From assembly GCF_900187645.1 (NCBI RefSeq), contig NZ_FYEE01000003.1:1-60452 (forward strand): a stretch of 60,452 nt of DNA, written 5' to 3'. The stretch is from Pseudomonas sp. Irchel 3E20 (GTDB lineage Bacteria; Pseudomonadota; Gammaproteobacteria; Pseudomonadales; Pseudomonadaceae). Shown in pieces: positions 45,037 through 54,062 of this stretch. Below the pieces are notes generated by a model. The model was not told the DNA's origin. It did no database searches and worked only from the letters and a program-made list of their open reading frames with translations. The first letter of the stretch is position 1. Every line of letters starts with the position of its first letter. Made by a program: the position numbers and the translations under genes.

Positions 45037-46875
45037 TTATTGCGGCAACGGTAGGGCGCTGCGGGGCAATACGGTCAGTTCAAGGCGTGAGGGATTGTTC
45101 GCCCCCAGGTGCAAAGTGTTGCGTGCGACGCGCGGGTGGCGGGCCTGGCCTTCGGCTTCGCCACTGTTGGGGTTGACGTCGAAGTGCGGGAAGTTGCTGC
45201 TGGCGATGTCCAGGCGCAGGCGATGGCCGCGCTGGAACAGGTTGCAGGTGGCAAAGGGTTCGATGACCACTTTGACTCGCTCGCCGGGGGGCAGCAGGGT
45301 CGGGGCTTCCCAGGAGTCGCGATAGCGGCAGCGGCGGATGCCATCGGTGATGTTCATTGCAAAGCCTTCGGGGTAATCGGCGCTGGGCGGGTAGACGTCC
45401 AGCAGCTTGGCGGTGAAGTCGGTGTCGGGCGCGTCGCTGTCGATCCACAACTCGATGCGCAGGGGGCCGGCGACGATCAGGTCTTCTGTCAGCGGTTCCG
45501 TCTGAAAGCTCAGCACGTCATCACGCTCGGCCAGCGGCCGGTTGTCGCCCCGCGTACCGAAGAAGTCGGCCCGTTCGCGCTGGTCGAAGGCACCGCCGAC
45601 GAACACCGGCGCCCCGGAGGTCAGCGCGCCGCCAATGGTTGGTACGGGGTGGGCGGGGTCGGCGAGGTAGCTCAGGTGCGCCTCGGGTTGCGTGGCCGGG
45701 GTGCGGCTCAGGCATTTTTGCTCGGTAAGGTACAGGGTCAGCGGCTCGCTGCCCGACAGGGGCCATTGCTGGCCGTGCAGCCAGCGCCCGCCGTGCTGCA
45801 AGCGGCCATTGTGATCCTTGGCGCCGCTGCCGCCCCCCATCATGAACACCTGCACCGACGTTGGGGCGGGTTCGGTGCCAGGTTTGAGGGAGCGCTCGAA
45901 CCAGTCCAGGCGCGTGCTCAACCAAGTGGCGCCGACCTGGCCGTCGAAGGCCGCCTGCGGGCCGAACTCGACATCGCCGCTGTGGGTGATGTTGCGGTCG
46001 CCATGCAACCACGGCCCCATCACCAAACGCTGGGCGCGCTGAGTGTTGGCCTGGAAAGCGGCGTAGTTGGCCAGGGTCGAACTGACGTAGGCGTCATACC
46101 AACTGGACATGAACAGCACAGGGATATCCGGCAGGTTGGCGTAGTGGCCCTGGGCGTAGATCCCGGGTTTTTGCCAATATTCGCCGAAACAGCCCTGGCT
46201 CCATTGATCCAACAAGTAGGCTTCGTACTCCGGCACATGGCGCAGTGGCGATTGCCCGCTTTGCCAGGGCATGCGCGCGAACCACTCATGGATATCTTCG
46301 GCGGCCAAGGCATGCCCGATGGCCGGGTCGGCCAGGGCCGCCGGGCTTTCCTTGGCCTGGCGCCAGGCCCAGGTGGCTTGCTTGAGCTCGAAGGCACCGC
46401 CCTGGCGAATACCGCACTGGAAGGCATTGGCGAAGCCGCCGGAATCCAGGGCCATGCTGCTCAAGCCCGGCGGGTGCAGGCAGGCCATGGCCAGTTGGGT
46501 GTGGGCGGCGTAGGACAGGCCCATGCTGCCGATGCGGCCATTGCACCAGGGTTGGGCCATGAGCCAGGCGAGGGTGTCGAAACCGTCCTCGCCTTCGGCG
46601 GTGTACTTGGTGAACACCCCTTCAGAGGCGTAGCGGCCGCGGCAATCCTGGAACACGGCGACGAAACCCTGGGCGGTAAAGGCTTGGGCCATGGCCTCGC
46701 GGGAAAGGTGCTGGCCGTCGAGCTGCTTCTCGGAGCGTGACGGCTTGCATTTGTCATAAGGGGTGCGCTCGATCACCACCGGCCATGGCCCGGACTTTGG
46801 GTCGGGCAGATAAATGTCGGTGGCCAGATGGACGCCGTCGCGCATGGCGATCATTTGGTTGCGCAAAATAAGCAT
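45037..46875 (-). CDS. CocE/NonD-family hydrolase (X-Pro dipeptidyl-peptidase S15-like)
   Basis: 612 residues: an alpha/beta hydrolase domain with nucleophile Ser in GSMGLSYAAH, acid in SSWYDAYVSST and His in MGPWLHGD, followed by a beta-sandwich C-terminal domain typical of cocaine esterase and S15 peptidases. It would split esters or acyl-amides/peptides. The start is ATG 46875, although the ribosome site is weak. It follows the YfcC-type transporter on the same strand across a REP palindrome, so substrate uptake and cleavage may be linked. Confidence 0.85.
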   Translation of the reverse strand: MLILRNQMIAMRDGVHLATDIYLPDPKSGPWPVVIERTPYDKCKPSRSEKQLDGQHLSREAMAQAFTAQGFVAVFQDCRGRYASEGVFTKYTAEGEDGFDTLAWLMAQPWCNGRIGSMGLSYAAHTQLAMACLHPPGLSSMALDSGGFANAFQCGIRQGGAFELKQATWAWRQAKESPAALADPAIGHALAAEDIHEWFARMPWQSGQSPLRHVPEYEAYLLDQWSQGCFGEYWQKPGIYAQGHYANLPDIPVLFMSSWYDAYVSSTLANYAAFQANTQRAQRLVMGPWLHGDRNITHSGDVEFGPQAAFDGQVGATWLSTRLDWFERSLKPGTEPAPTSVQVFMMGGGSGAKDHNGRLQHGGRWLHGQQWPLSGSEPLTLYLTEQKCLSRTPATQPEAHLSYLADPAHPVPTIGGALTSGAPVFVGGAFDQRERADFFGTRGDNRPLAERDDVLSFQTEPLTEDLIVAGPLRIELWIDSDAPDTDFTAKLLDVYPPSADYPEGFAMNITDGIRRCRYRDSWEAPTLLPPGERVKVVIEPFATCNLFQRGHRLRLDIASSNFPHFDVNPNSGEAEGQARHPRVARNTLHLGANNPSRLELTVLPRSALPLPQ

Positions 46876-46910
46876 CGTTGCAGGCACTCGTCTTGTAAAA
46901 ATATGCGGAT

Positions 46911-46938
46911 GTAGCAAGCGGGCTCGCCCGCTTGCTAC
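46911..46938. repeat. REP-like palindrome, GTAGC family
   Basis: GTAGCAAGCGGGC-TC-GCCCGCTTGCTAC, a perfect 13-base inverted repeat with a 2-base centre, between two same-strand genes. Confidence 0.75.
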
Positions 46939-46948
46939 ACAATCGAGG

Positions 46949-48397
46949 TCAGTAGCCGGTGGTGACGGCGATGGCCAGCAGGACCATGGCCAGCGCGGTG
47001 TAGATCAAAAACAGCGGCAGGATGTAACGCGCCCACTGGCCCCAGCCCACTTGCGCGGTGGCCAGCAGTACCAGCAAGCCACTGGAGGTCGGGGTAATCA
47101 TGTTGGTCAGGCCGTTACCCAGGAGGAAGGCGTAGACGGTGGTCTGCGGGCTGACCCCCGACAACTGGCCCAGCGGCCCGAAGATCGGCATGGTCACGGC
47201 AGCCTGGCCGGAGGTGGACGGGATCAGCACATCCAGGCCCAGTTGCGCGAGGAACATGCCATAAGCCGAGACAATCGGGCCGTGGTCGGCGACGACGCTG
47301 GCGAGGCTGTTGACGATGGTGTCCAGCACCTGGCCGGTGCTGAGGATGATCTCCACGGCAGTGGCCAAACCGATCAACACACCAGCGATCAGCACTTTTT
47401 TCATGCCATCGACAAAGGCACTGGCGGCGACGCTGGCGCCCAGGCCGGCGATCACACTGAATACCACGCTGAGCAGTAGGTAGAACGCCGACAGCTCATG
47501 GTATTTCCAGCCCCAGCGATTGGAGGCATAGACCATGAAACCGACGCCGCTGCCCAGCACCAACAGGTTGAGCAGGTGGCGTACCGACAACGGTTTGTGC
47601 TCGAAACTGATCTGCGCGGTGGCGTCGAAGCCCTGCTTGCGGATGCTCCACAGCACGAACACGATGCCCACCAGCAAGAAGGTGGCGTAGGCGGCGATAC
47701 GCATGCTCATGCCGCTGAAAATCGGCAGGCCCACCATCGGTTGCGCCACGGACAGCGCTACCGGGTTGGTGATCGAGGCCAGGTAGCCGATTTTCACCGA
47801 GATGGTGACGATGGCCAGGCCGATCAGGTTCGACAGCCCCAGGCGATTGGCCATGGCCACCATCAGCGGCACGATCAGGATGAATTCCTTGGCCAGCCCC
47901 ATAAAGGTACTGCCGGCGGAAAACACCAGCATCAAGGTGGGCACCAGTACGTAGATATTGCCCCGGGTCATCCCCAGCAGCCGCTCCAGCCCGGCGTCGA
48001 TGGCCCCGGCCTTGTTCAGCACGCCGAACATGCCGCCGATGAACAGCACCATGAAAATCAGCCCGGCGCGTTTTTCGATGCCCTGGGGAATGGCCATGAA
48101 GCCTTCCACCAGCGACACGGGGCGCGCCGCATCACCGGCCTTGCGCGGCTCGATGGAGAACAACTGGCTCAGGGAATCGTGTTTTTCCAGCACCTGGTAG
48201 GAGCCCGGCACCACCAGGCCATTTTGGCGCTGGAACTTGCCGGAATTGACCGCGTAGGTGAAGGCAATTGCGAGCAGGACGATGCTCAGCAAGATGATGG
48301 CCGGGTTGATTTGCTTGCGTTGCCCAATGGCATCCGGCTTGCCGGGCGAGGCCCCGGCGGCGGGTTGGGTGATGGTGGTGTGACGTGGTTCGGTCAT
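46949..48397 (-). CDS. YfcC/DcuC-type membrane transporter
   Basis: 482 residues with a short cytoplasmic N-terminus and about 12 helices. The paired motifs GSTFMGLAKEFILIVPLM and STSGQAAVTMPIFGPLGQL are the re-entrant hairpins of the ion-transporter superfamily to which YfcC and the C4-dicarboxylate carrier DcuC belong. Substrate unknown; peptides, amino acids or organic acids fit the neighbouring hydrolase. A LysR gene is just upstream on the same strand. Confidence 0.8.
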   Translation of the reverse strand: MTEPRHTTITQPAAGASPGKPDAIGQRKQINPAIILLSIVLLAIAFTYAVNSGKFQRQNGLVVPGSYQVLEKHDSLSQLFSIEPRKAGDAARPVSLVEGFMAIPQGIEKRAGLIFMVLFIGGMFGVLNKAGAIDAGLERLLGMTRGNIYVLVPTLMLVFSAGSTFMGLAKEFILIVPLMVAMANRLGLSNLIGLAIVTISVKIGYLASITNPVALSVAQPMVGLPIFSGMSMRIAAYATFLLVGIVFVLWSIRKQGFDATAQISFEHKPLSVRHLLNLLVLGSGVGFMVYASNRWGWKYHELSAFYLLLSVVFSVIAGLGASVAASAFVDGMKKVLIAGVLIGLATAVEIILSTGQVLDTIVNSLASVVADHGPIVSAYGMFLAQLGLDVLIPSTSGQAAVTMPIFGPLGQLSGVSPQTTVYAFLLGNGLTNMITPTSSGLLVLLATAQVGWGQWARYILPLFLIYTALAMVLLAIAVTTGY

Positions 48398-48625
48398 GGC
48401 GGTGGCCCCGGTTCGCGCCCCGTCTGGCGGGTGTCATGCGCTGTTATTGTTTTGGCTGGTGATGCTTGGTGACGCGGACACTAGGGCAAACGTCGGGGGC
48501 CGACAACGTTATGCGTGGAGCGGGTCGGGCTATGCGTTTTCGGGGGTTGATGGCCCATTGCCGAGCTATTTTGTGTGGGCGCTAGCGTGGCTCCCACAGG
48601 GGAGTTCTCCCCTCCAGGGCCCTCC

Positions 48626-49522
48626 TCAGCGCGTGCCATCGCCCAGGCGATGTTTCAGGTGCTGGGCAAACGCACTGACCACCGGCGAGCGCGCTTCGTC
48701 GCGGCGAAACGCCAGGCCGAAGGCATAGGGCAGGGCCGGGCGGAAGGGCCGGGTGACGATGGGCAAGTGGCTGAAATGGCTGGCCAGCAACCCATTGACG
48801 ATGGACACCCCCAGGCCTTCAGCGACGAAGCTGCACGCGGCGCCCACCGAGTGCACTTCCACCCGCACCTGGGGCGTCAGGTTGGCGGCGCGGAATACCT
48901 GGTTCAACTCGGCACGCACCGCCCGTTGGCGGCCCAGCATCACCAGCGGTACATCGTGCAGGTGGCGGGCCTCGATCCATTCGTGGCGGGCCAGCGGGTG
49001 GTCGGCGGGCATCACGCATACGCCTTCGCTGTGCAGCAGTGGCTCGGTGTCGAAGTCCGCCAGCTCGGTGGGCAGGCGCACGAAACCCAGGTCGGCGGAG
49101 CGGTCCAGCACGGCGCGCTCGATCATGTCGTAGGAGCCGGTGAGCAACTCCACCACGATCTCGTCGTGGCCCTTGAGAAACTCGGCGACGATGCGTGGCA
49201 ACAACTCCTGGGCCATGCTGGTGGGGACGGCAACCTTGAGCAGGCTCTTTTGCGAGCGGCCGATGCGCAGTTCGTCGGCCAGGCGCTGCACACGCTGCAT
49301 GCCGTCCACCAGGGCGGCGACTTCGCCGAGCAGTTCGTCGGCTTGCGCAGTGGCCATCAGCCGGCCTTTTTTGCGCAGGAACAGGGCAAAGCCCAGGGCC
49401 TCTTCGAGCTGGGTCAGTAGGCGACTGACCGCCGACTGGGACAGGCCCAGGCGCGCTGCGGCACCGATGGTGGAGCCGGTAGCCATGATGGCTTTGAAGG
49501 CTTCGAGTTGTTTGAGATTCAT
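48626..49522 (-). CDS. LysR-family transcriptional regulator
   Basis: 298 residues; helix-turn-helix STIGAAARLGLSQSAVSRLLTQLE. GAGGA precedes ATG 49522; the frame runs 101 codons further upstream but without support. It is divergent from an OprD-type porin and upstream of the transporter and hydrolase, which makes it the likely regulator of all three. Confidence 0.86.
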   Translation of the reverse strand: MNLKQLEAFKAIMATGSTIGAAARLGLSQSAVSRLLTQLEEALGFALFLRKKGRLMATAQADELLGEVAALVDGMQRVQRLADELRIGRSQKSLLKVAVPTSMAQELLPRIVAEFLKGHDEIVVELLTGSYDMIERAVLDRSADLGFVRLPTELADFDTEPLLHSEGVCVMPADHPLARHEWIEARHLHDVPLVMLGRQRAVRAELNQVFRAANLTPQVRVEVHSVGAACSFVAEGLGVSIVNGLLASHFSHLPIVTRPFRPALPYAFGLAFRRDEARSPVVSAFAQHLKHRLGDGTR

Positions 49523-49706
49523 CCTGGTTGTCCTCTGGTCCGTGTGCCCGCAAGCCGTTTTGCGCATAGCCCGATGCGCTTCGCGCATACCGTTGTCCAG
49601 GTCAAGGCGAGCCGTTAGTGTCCGCCCCGACACGGCGTTGCGTCCAGCACGACGGCGCCGGCCACTGCCCGATAAAACCGATAAAACGGCACTGAGGAAC
49701 ATCAGC

Positions 49707-50927
49707 ATGCGTGAGCTTTTCACCCCCCGCGGCCTGACCTGTGCAGGCCTGTTGGCGAGCTTCTCGCCGGGCCTGTTGGCCGAGGGATTCTTCGACGACG
49801 CCCAGGGCCGACTGACCCTGCGCAACTACTACTTCAACGATGGCTACCGCGACGGTGGCGAAGACCGCAAAGAGTGGGCCCAAGGCTTTTTGCTCAACCT
49901 GCAATCGGGTTTCACCCAAGGCACTGTGGGCTTTGGCCTGGATGCCTTGGGGCTGGCCGGGCTCAAGCTTGATTCCAGCCCGACCCACGCCGGCACCGGG
50001 CTGTTGCCGGTGCACGATGACGGCCATGCGGCGGACGGTTTTTCCAGCCTGGGCCTGACCGCCAAGCTGCGCTTTGGCGATGCCGTGGTGAAAACCGGCA
50101 CCCTGCTGCCGAAAATCCCCGTGCTGGTGCAGAACGATGGCCGCTTGCTGCCCCAGACCTATCGCGGCACGCAGATCGAGTACAAGGGCATTTCCGACCT
50201 GTACCTGCACGCCGGCCACCTGGACAAGTTCAAACAGCGCAACTCCACCGACAGCGTGGATATTTACCCACAGGGCTACGGCGGCAAAGGCACCGATTTC
50301 GACTTCGCCGGGGCTGTGTATAAGTTCACCCCCAACCTCAGCGGCATCTGGTATTACGGGGAAATGCGCGACTTCTACCGGCAGAACTTCCTCGGCCTGG
50401 TGCACAAGCAACCCGTGGGCGCGGGTAGCCTGACCAGCGACCTGCGTTACTTCATCAGCGACCAGGCCGGCGAGGCGCGTAGCGGCAAGGTCGATGCCGA
50501 CATGTTCAGTGGCCTGTTCACCTACCGCCTCGGCGCCCAGTCCCTGGGCCTGGGCTACCAGAAAGTGCGGGGCGACACCGCGCTGCCCTACGCAGCCGTG
50601 TCGACGGTGTACTCATTCAGCAACGCCGGCGTGGGCAAGTTCATCCAGGCCGGCGAACAGACCTGGATGCTGCGCTACGACTACGACTTCGCCGCCGTGG
50701 TGCCGGGCCTGACGTTTATGACCCGTTACTACAAGGGCGAAAACGGTGAACTCAAGGGCCGCGAAACCCGCGAGTGGGAATCGGACACCCACCTCAAATA
50801 CGTGGTCCAGAACACCGCCCTCAAAGGCCTGGGCGTGGAACTGCGCAAGGCCACCTACCGCTCCACCTATGCCAGTGACCGCGATAACTACCGGTTGTAC
50901 CTGACGTACGATGTGGCGCTTTGGTAG
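49707..50927 (+). CDS. OprD-family outer-membrane porin
   Basis: 406 residues with a signal peptide (to about SPGLLAEG) and an 18-stranded beta-barrel pattern. The family start DDAQGRLTLRNYYFNDGYRD and the C-terminal YLTYDVALW with terminal aromatic residue are diagnostic. OprD porins are substrate-specific for amino acids, peptides or aromatic acids. GAGGA lies before ATG 49707. It is divergent from LysR and likely feeds the YfcC-type transporter. Confidence 0.9.
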   Translation: MRELFTPRGLTCAGLLASFSPGLLAEGFFDDAQGRLTLRNYYFNDGYRDGGEDRKEWAQGFLLNLQSGFTQGTVGFGLDALGLAGLKLDSSPTHAGTGLLPVHDDGHAADGFSSLGLTAKLRFGDAVVKTGTLLPKIPVLVQNDGRLLPQTYRGTQIEYKGISDLYLHAGHLDKFKQRNSTDSVDIYPQGYGGKGTDFDFAGAVYKFTPNLSGIWYYGEMRDFYRQNFLGLVHKQPVGAGSLTSDLRYFISDQAGEARSGKVDADMFSGLFTYRLGAQSLGLGYQKVRGDTALPYAAVSTVYSFSNAGVGKFIQAGEQTWMLRYDYDFAAVVPGLTFMTRYYKGENGELKGRETREWESDTHLKYVVQNTALKGLGVELRKATYRSTYASDRDNYRLYLTYDVALW

Positions 50928-50938
50928 TTTCCCTTCCT

Positions 50939-50958
50939 GCCCGGCGGGGGCCGGGCTT
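50939..50958 (+). terminator. Possible terminator after the porin gene
   Basis: GCCCGGC-GGGG-GCCGGGC followed by TT, 12 bases beyond the stop. The stem is strong but the T-run is short. Confidence 0.4.
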
Positions 50959-51057
50959 GCGTACGAGGGGGGTCAAGACTGCTCCCATACAAGCCCGTTC
51001 CCCAGGTTGGGCGGTGTGCCCGTAAATTTATTTTTGTAGGGCAACCCCTACGCGCTC

Positions 51058-51084
51058 TTCAGAAAATCCCCCGTAGGCCGATGG
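51058..51084 (+). promoter_or_regulatory. Candidate sigma-28-like promoter
   Basis: TTCAGAAA-N11-GCCGATGG partly matches the FliA consensus (TAAAGTTT-N11-GCCGATAA) 45 bases before the BdlA-like gene. Only the spacing and the GCCGAT core are good. Confidence 0.3.
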
Positions 51085-51128
51085 CTAGGCGAATGCTGCT
51101 CTTAATCTTGCCCATCGGTGCATCCCCC

Positions 51129-52445
51129 ATGTTCAACAAACGCTTGAAGCAGGAGCTCTCGGCTCTTCGCGAAGAACTCTCCAGCCTCCTGCAGGTCAAG
51201 GACAGCCTGGAAAGCGAGATGCTGGTCCTGACCCTCGACCCCGAGGGGCGCGTGCAGTCGGTCAACCAGAACTTCCTGGGCGAGATGTTCTACAAGAGCA
51301 GCGATTTGTTGGGGCGGCACATCGAGGATTTCGTGCCGGCCCACCTCAAACACGATGAGTTCCACCGCCGCTTCAAGAACGCCCTGACCCGCGGCGAGCA
51401 TTTTGCCGGGGCGGTGCGCCTGCTGCGCGGCAACGGCCAGGAAGCCTGGCTGCGCTCGATCATGCAGCCGGTACGCGGCTCGCGCGGCGATATCCGGAAT
51501 TTCTCGATCTACTCCAGCGACCTGACCCGCACCATCGAGGCCTCCCGCGAGCACGAAAACCTGATCGGCGCCTTGGTGCGTTCGACGGCGGTGATCGAGT
51601 TCGACCTCAATGGCAACGTGCTCACGGCCAACGAGCGCTTCCTCAGCGGTATGGGCTATACCCTGGCGCAGATCCAGGGCAAGAATCACCGCATGTTCTG
51701 TACCCCGGAAGACGCCAACAGCGCCGACTACCAGGCCTTCTGGAAACGCCTGAACGCCGGCGAGTTCGTCGCCGAGCGCTTCAAACGTATCGACAGCCAT
51801 GGCCGCGTGGTGTGGCTGGAGGCGTCCTATAACCCGGTGGTGGACGCCAACAACAAGCTCTACAAAGTGGTCAAGTTCGCCACGGTGATTACCGACCAGA
51901 TCAACCAGGAACAAGCGGTGGCCGACGCCGCCAACATCGCCTACAGCACCTCTTTGCAAACCGACAGCAGCGCCCAGCGTGGTACGGCGGTGGTAACCGA
52001 GGCCGTGAAGGTGATGCGCGACCTGGCCACCCACATGCAACAGGCCGGGGAAGGCATCGAGGCGCTTAACGCCCAGTCACAGGTGATCGGTAGCATCGTC
52101 AAGACCATCAGCGGCATCGCCGAACAGACCAACCTGCTGGCGCTCAACGCCGCCATCGAAGCGGCGCGTGCCGGCGAGCAGGGCCGTGGTTTTGCCGTGG
52201 TCGCCGACGAAGTGCGGCAACTGGCCTCGCGCACCAGCAAGGCGACCGAGGAAATCGTCGGCGTGGTACGCCAAAACCAGGACATGGCCCGCGACGCCGT
52301 GGCGCTGATGAGCGACGGCATCGTCCAGGCCGAACAAGGCCTGGCCCTGACCGCTGAGGCCGGCACGGTGATCGTGGAAATCCAGGACGGCGCGCAGAAA
52401 GTGGTCAGCGCCGTGGGCCAGTTCGCCAACCAACTGTCGACCTGA
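51129..52445 (+). CDS. BdlA-like soluble chemoreceptor (PAS-PAS-MCP)
   Basis: 438 residues without membrane segments. Two PAS domains (about 30-140, containing [20 protein letters not shown], and about 155-265, containing [20 protein letters not shown]) precede a shortened methyl-accepting signalling domain with tip [20 protein letters not shown]. This layout and length match BdlA of P. aeruginosa, which controls biofilm dispersion, and related energy-sensing receptors. The start is ATG 51129; an upstream ATG at 51081 would add 16 residues. Confidence 0.85.
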   Translation: MFNKRLKQELSALREELSSLLQVKDSLESEMLVLTLDPEGRVQSVNQNFLGEMFYKSSDLLGRHIEDFVPAHLKHDEFHRRFKNALTRGEHFAGAVRLLRGNGQEAWLRSIMQPVRGSRGDIRNFSIYSSDLTRTIEASREHENLIGALVRSTAVIEFDLNGNVLTANERFLSGMGYTLAQIQGKNHRMFCTPEDANSADYQAFWKRLNAGEFVAERFKRIDSHGRVVWLEASYNPVVDANNKLYKVVKFATVITDQINQEQAVADAANIAYSTSLQTDSSAQRGTAVVTEAVKVMRDLATHMQQAGEGIEALNAQSQVIGSIVKTISGIAEQTNLLALNAAIEAARAGEQGRGFAVVADEVRQLASRTSKATEEIVGVVRQNQDMARDAVALMSDGIVQAEQGLALTAEAGTVIVEIQDGAQKVVSAVGQFANQLST

Positions 52446-52466
52446 GCGCCGCGCTGCTAGCGGCCT

Positions 52467-53276
52467 TCAGCGCCGTTGCATGCGCAACCAGCGCGCCGGC
52501 GACAGGCCGTAGGCCTTGCCGAATTGGCGGGTCATGTGGCTTTGGTCGGTGAACCCGGCGTTCATCGCCGCGTCGATCAACGGCAGGCCCTGAAGCAGTG
52601 AGGCCCGCACCAGGTCCAGGCGCCGCATGGTCAAGTAGCGATAGGGGCTGGTGCCGAACAGCAAGCGAAAATCCCGCGACAGGCTCCAGCGGTCCCGGCC
52701 ACTGTGCTCGGCCAATTCCTCCAGGGTCACGGTGCGCTCCAGGGTGCTGTGGATAAACTCCCGCGCCCGTTGCGCTGCCAGGTAATCGAAGCGCTGCTCA
52801 TTGGCGCGGGTGCCGCCTGCCAGGCTCAGGGCCTGGGCCAGGTCGTAGAGGGCGTCCTGTTCCTGCAACGGGTCGGGGGCATCGTCCAGGCTGCGCAACA
52901 AGGCCTCGGTGGCGGCGGCCAGGCGCGGGTCGCTGGACACGCCTTGCTGGATAAACGGCAAGGGCTGGCCGCCAAGGATCTGCTGGATCAGCGCCGGCTC
53001 GATGTACATCATCCGGTAGTGGAACCCCGCCTCGGTGCCGGCCTCGCCGTCGTGCAGTTCATCGGGGTGCAGCACCATGGTGGTGCCCGGCAAGCCGTGA
53101 AGCCAATCGCCACGGTATTGGAAACTCTGCACGCCCTTGAGGGTGCGGCCGATGGCGTAGGTGTCATGGCGGTGCGGCGCGAAACCGTGGCCGGCGAAAA
53201 ACGCTTCGATACGCTCCACGCCGCCGCTTGAAGGGGCGCGGTAAACCCAATCGTGGGCGCGGGTTGGCTTGGCCAT
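52467..53276 (-). CDS. AraC-family transcriptional regulator
   Basis: 269 residues: an N-terminal cupin (HGFAPHRHDTYAIGRTL) of the AraC ligand-binding type and a C-terminal double helix-turn-helix (TLEELAEHSGRDRWSLSRDF and PLIDAAMNAGFTDQSHMTRQ). It converges with the BdlA-like gene and is divergent from the GNAT gene at 53396, which may be its target. Confidence 0.86.
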   Translation of the reverse strand: MAKPTRAHDWVYRAPSSGGVERIEAFFAGHGFAPHRHDTYAIGRTLKGVQSFQYRGDWLHGLPGTTMVLHPDELHDGEAGTEAGFHYRMMYIEPALIQQILGGQPLPFIQQGVSSDPRLAAATEALLRSLDDAPDPLQEQDALYDLAQALSLAGGTRANEQRFDYLAAQRAREFIHSTLERTVTLEELAEHSGRDRWSLSRDFRLLFGTSPYRYLTMRRLDLVRASLLQGLPLIDAAMNAGFTDQSHMTRQFGKAYGLSPARWLRMQRR

Positions 53277-53395
53277 GGGGATTCTCCTTGCGCGGTGCCC
53301 GCCACGGTAACCTGCGTGGCGCCCTCTGTCAGCAACGCCCGTGATGGGGTAGAAAGGTCAGCCAGATGACTTTCACCATGACAAGGAGCGCCCCG

Positions 53396-53875
53396 ATGAC
53401 TTTCACTTTCCGCCCGGTAGAGCCCCGTGACTTAACCCGCATTTGCAGCTTTGCCGGCAGCGTGGAAGAACTGTACTTTTTCTTCCCCGCCGCCACCTGG
53501 CCCCTGACTGCCGAGCAACTGCAAGACGCCATCGACCAGCGCAGCGACTCCACTGTGATCGAGCAGGCCGGGCAAGCGGTGGGTTTTGCCAACTTCTATC
53601 AGTGGGAACAACACGGCACCTGCACCATCGGCAACGTCATTGTCGATCCCCAGGCCCGCGGCACTGGCGTGGCCGCCGCGCTGATCCGCCACATGATCGG
53701 CATCGCCCAGCACAAACACCAGGCTCGGGAAATCACCCTGTCGTGCTTCAACAGCAACGTCGCCGGCCTGCTGCTTTACCCCAAACTCGGCTTCACCCCT
53801 TACGCCATCGAAGAACGCGCCAACAAACAGGGGGAGCGAGTGGCGTTGGTGCATTTGCGATATGCCAAGGCCTGA
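53396..53875 (+). CDS. GNAT-family N-acetyltransferase
   Basis: 159 residues. The acetyl-CoA-binding motif is QARGTGVAAALI, and VIVDPQ precedes it on beta-strand 4. The C-terminus GLLLYPKLGF is the usual strand/helix end. AAGGAG stands 8 bases before ATG 53396. Substrate unknown. Confidence 0.82.
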   Translation: MTFTFRPVEPRDLTRICSFAGSVEELYFFFPAATWPLTAEQLQDAIDQRSDSTVIEQAGQAVGFANFYQWEQHGTCTIGNVIVDPQARGTGVAAALIRHMIGIAQHKHQAREITLSCFNSNVAGLLLYPKLGFTPYAIEERANKQGERVALVHLRYAKA

Positions 53876-53950
53876 GCGGGGTAGGAGCGAGCCGCCAGCT
53901 AAATCACCGACAAACCGGTCCTACCCTTTGTCACCGTCACTCAGTGCTGC

Positions 53951-54024
53951 CATCGCGAGCAGGCTCGCTCCCCCAGAGGAGAAATCACAGTGCAACTGTG
54001 GGAGCGGGCCCGCCCGCGATGGGG
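53951..54024. repeat. Inverted pair of REP elements
   Basis: CATCGCGAGCAGGCTCGCTC and, inverted, GGGAGCGGGCCCGCCCGCGA, 30 bases apart, between two convergent genes. Confidence 0.8.
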
Positions 54025-54062
54025 CCCTGTCGGCTACTCGCGATGCGGGCTCCCACACCCGT

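Noticed and set aside
49665..49689. Short tandem repeat CCGATAAAA before the porin gene
   Set aside because: Only two copies and no known factor; could be chance in a promoter region.
49140..49706. Open frame extending the porin gene upstream by 189 codons
   Set aside because: It lies antisense to the LysR gene. The porin signal peptide and ribosome site fix the start at 49707.
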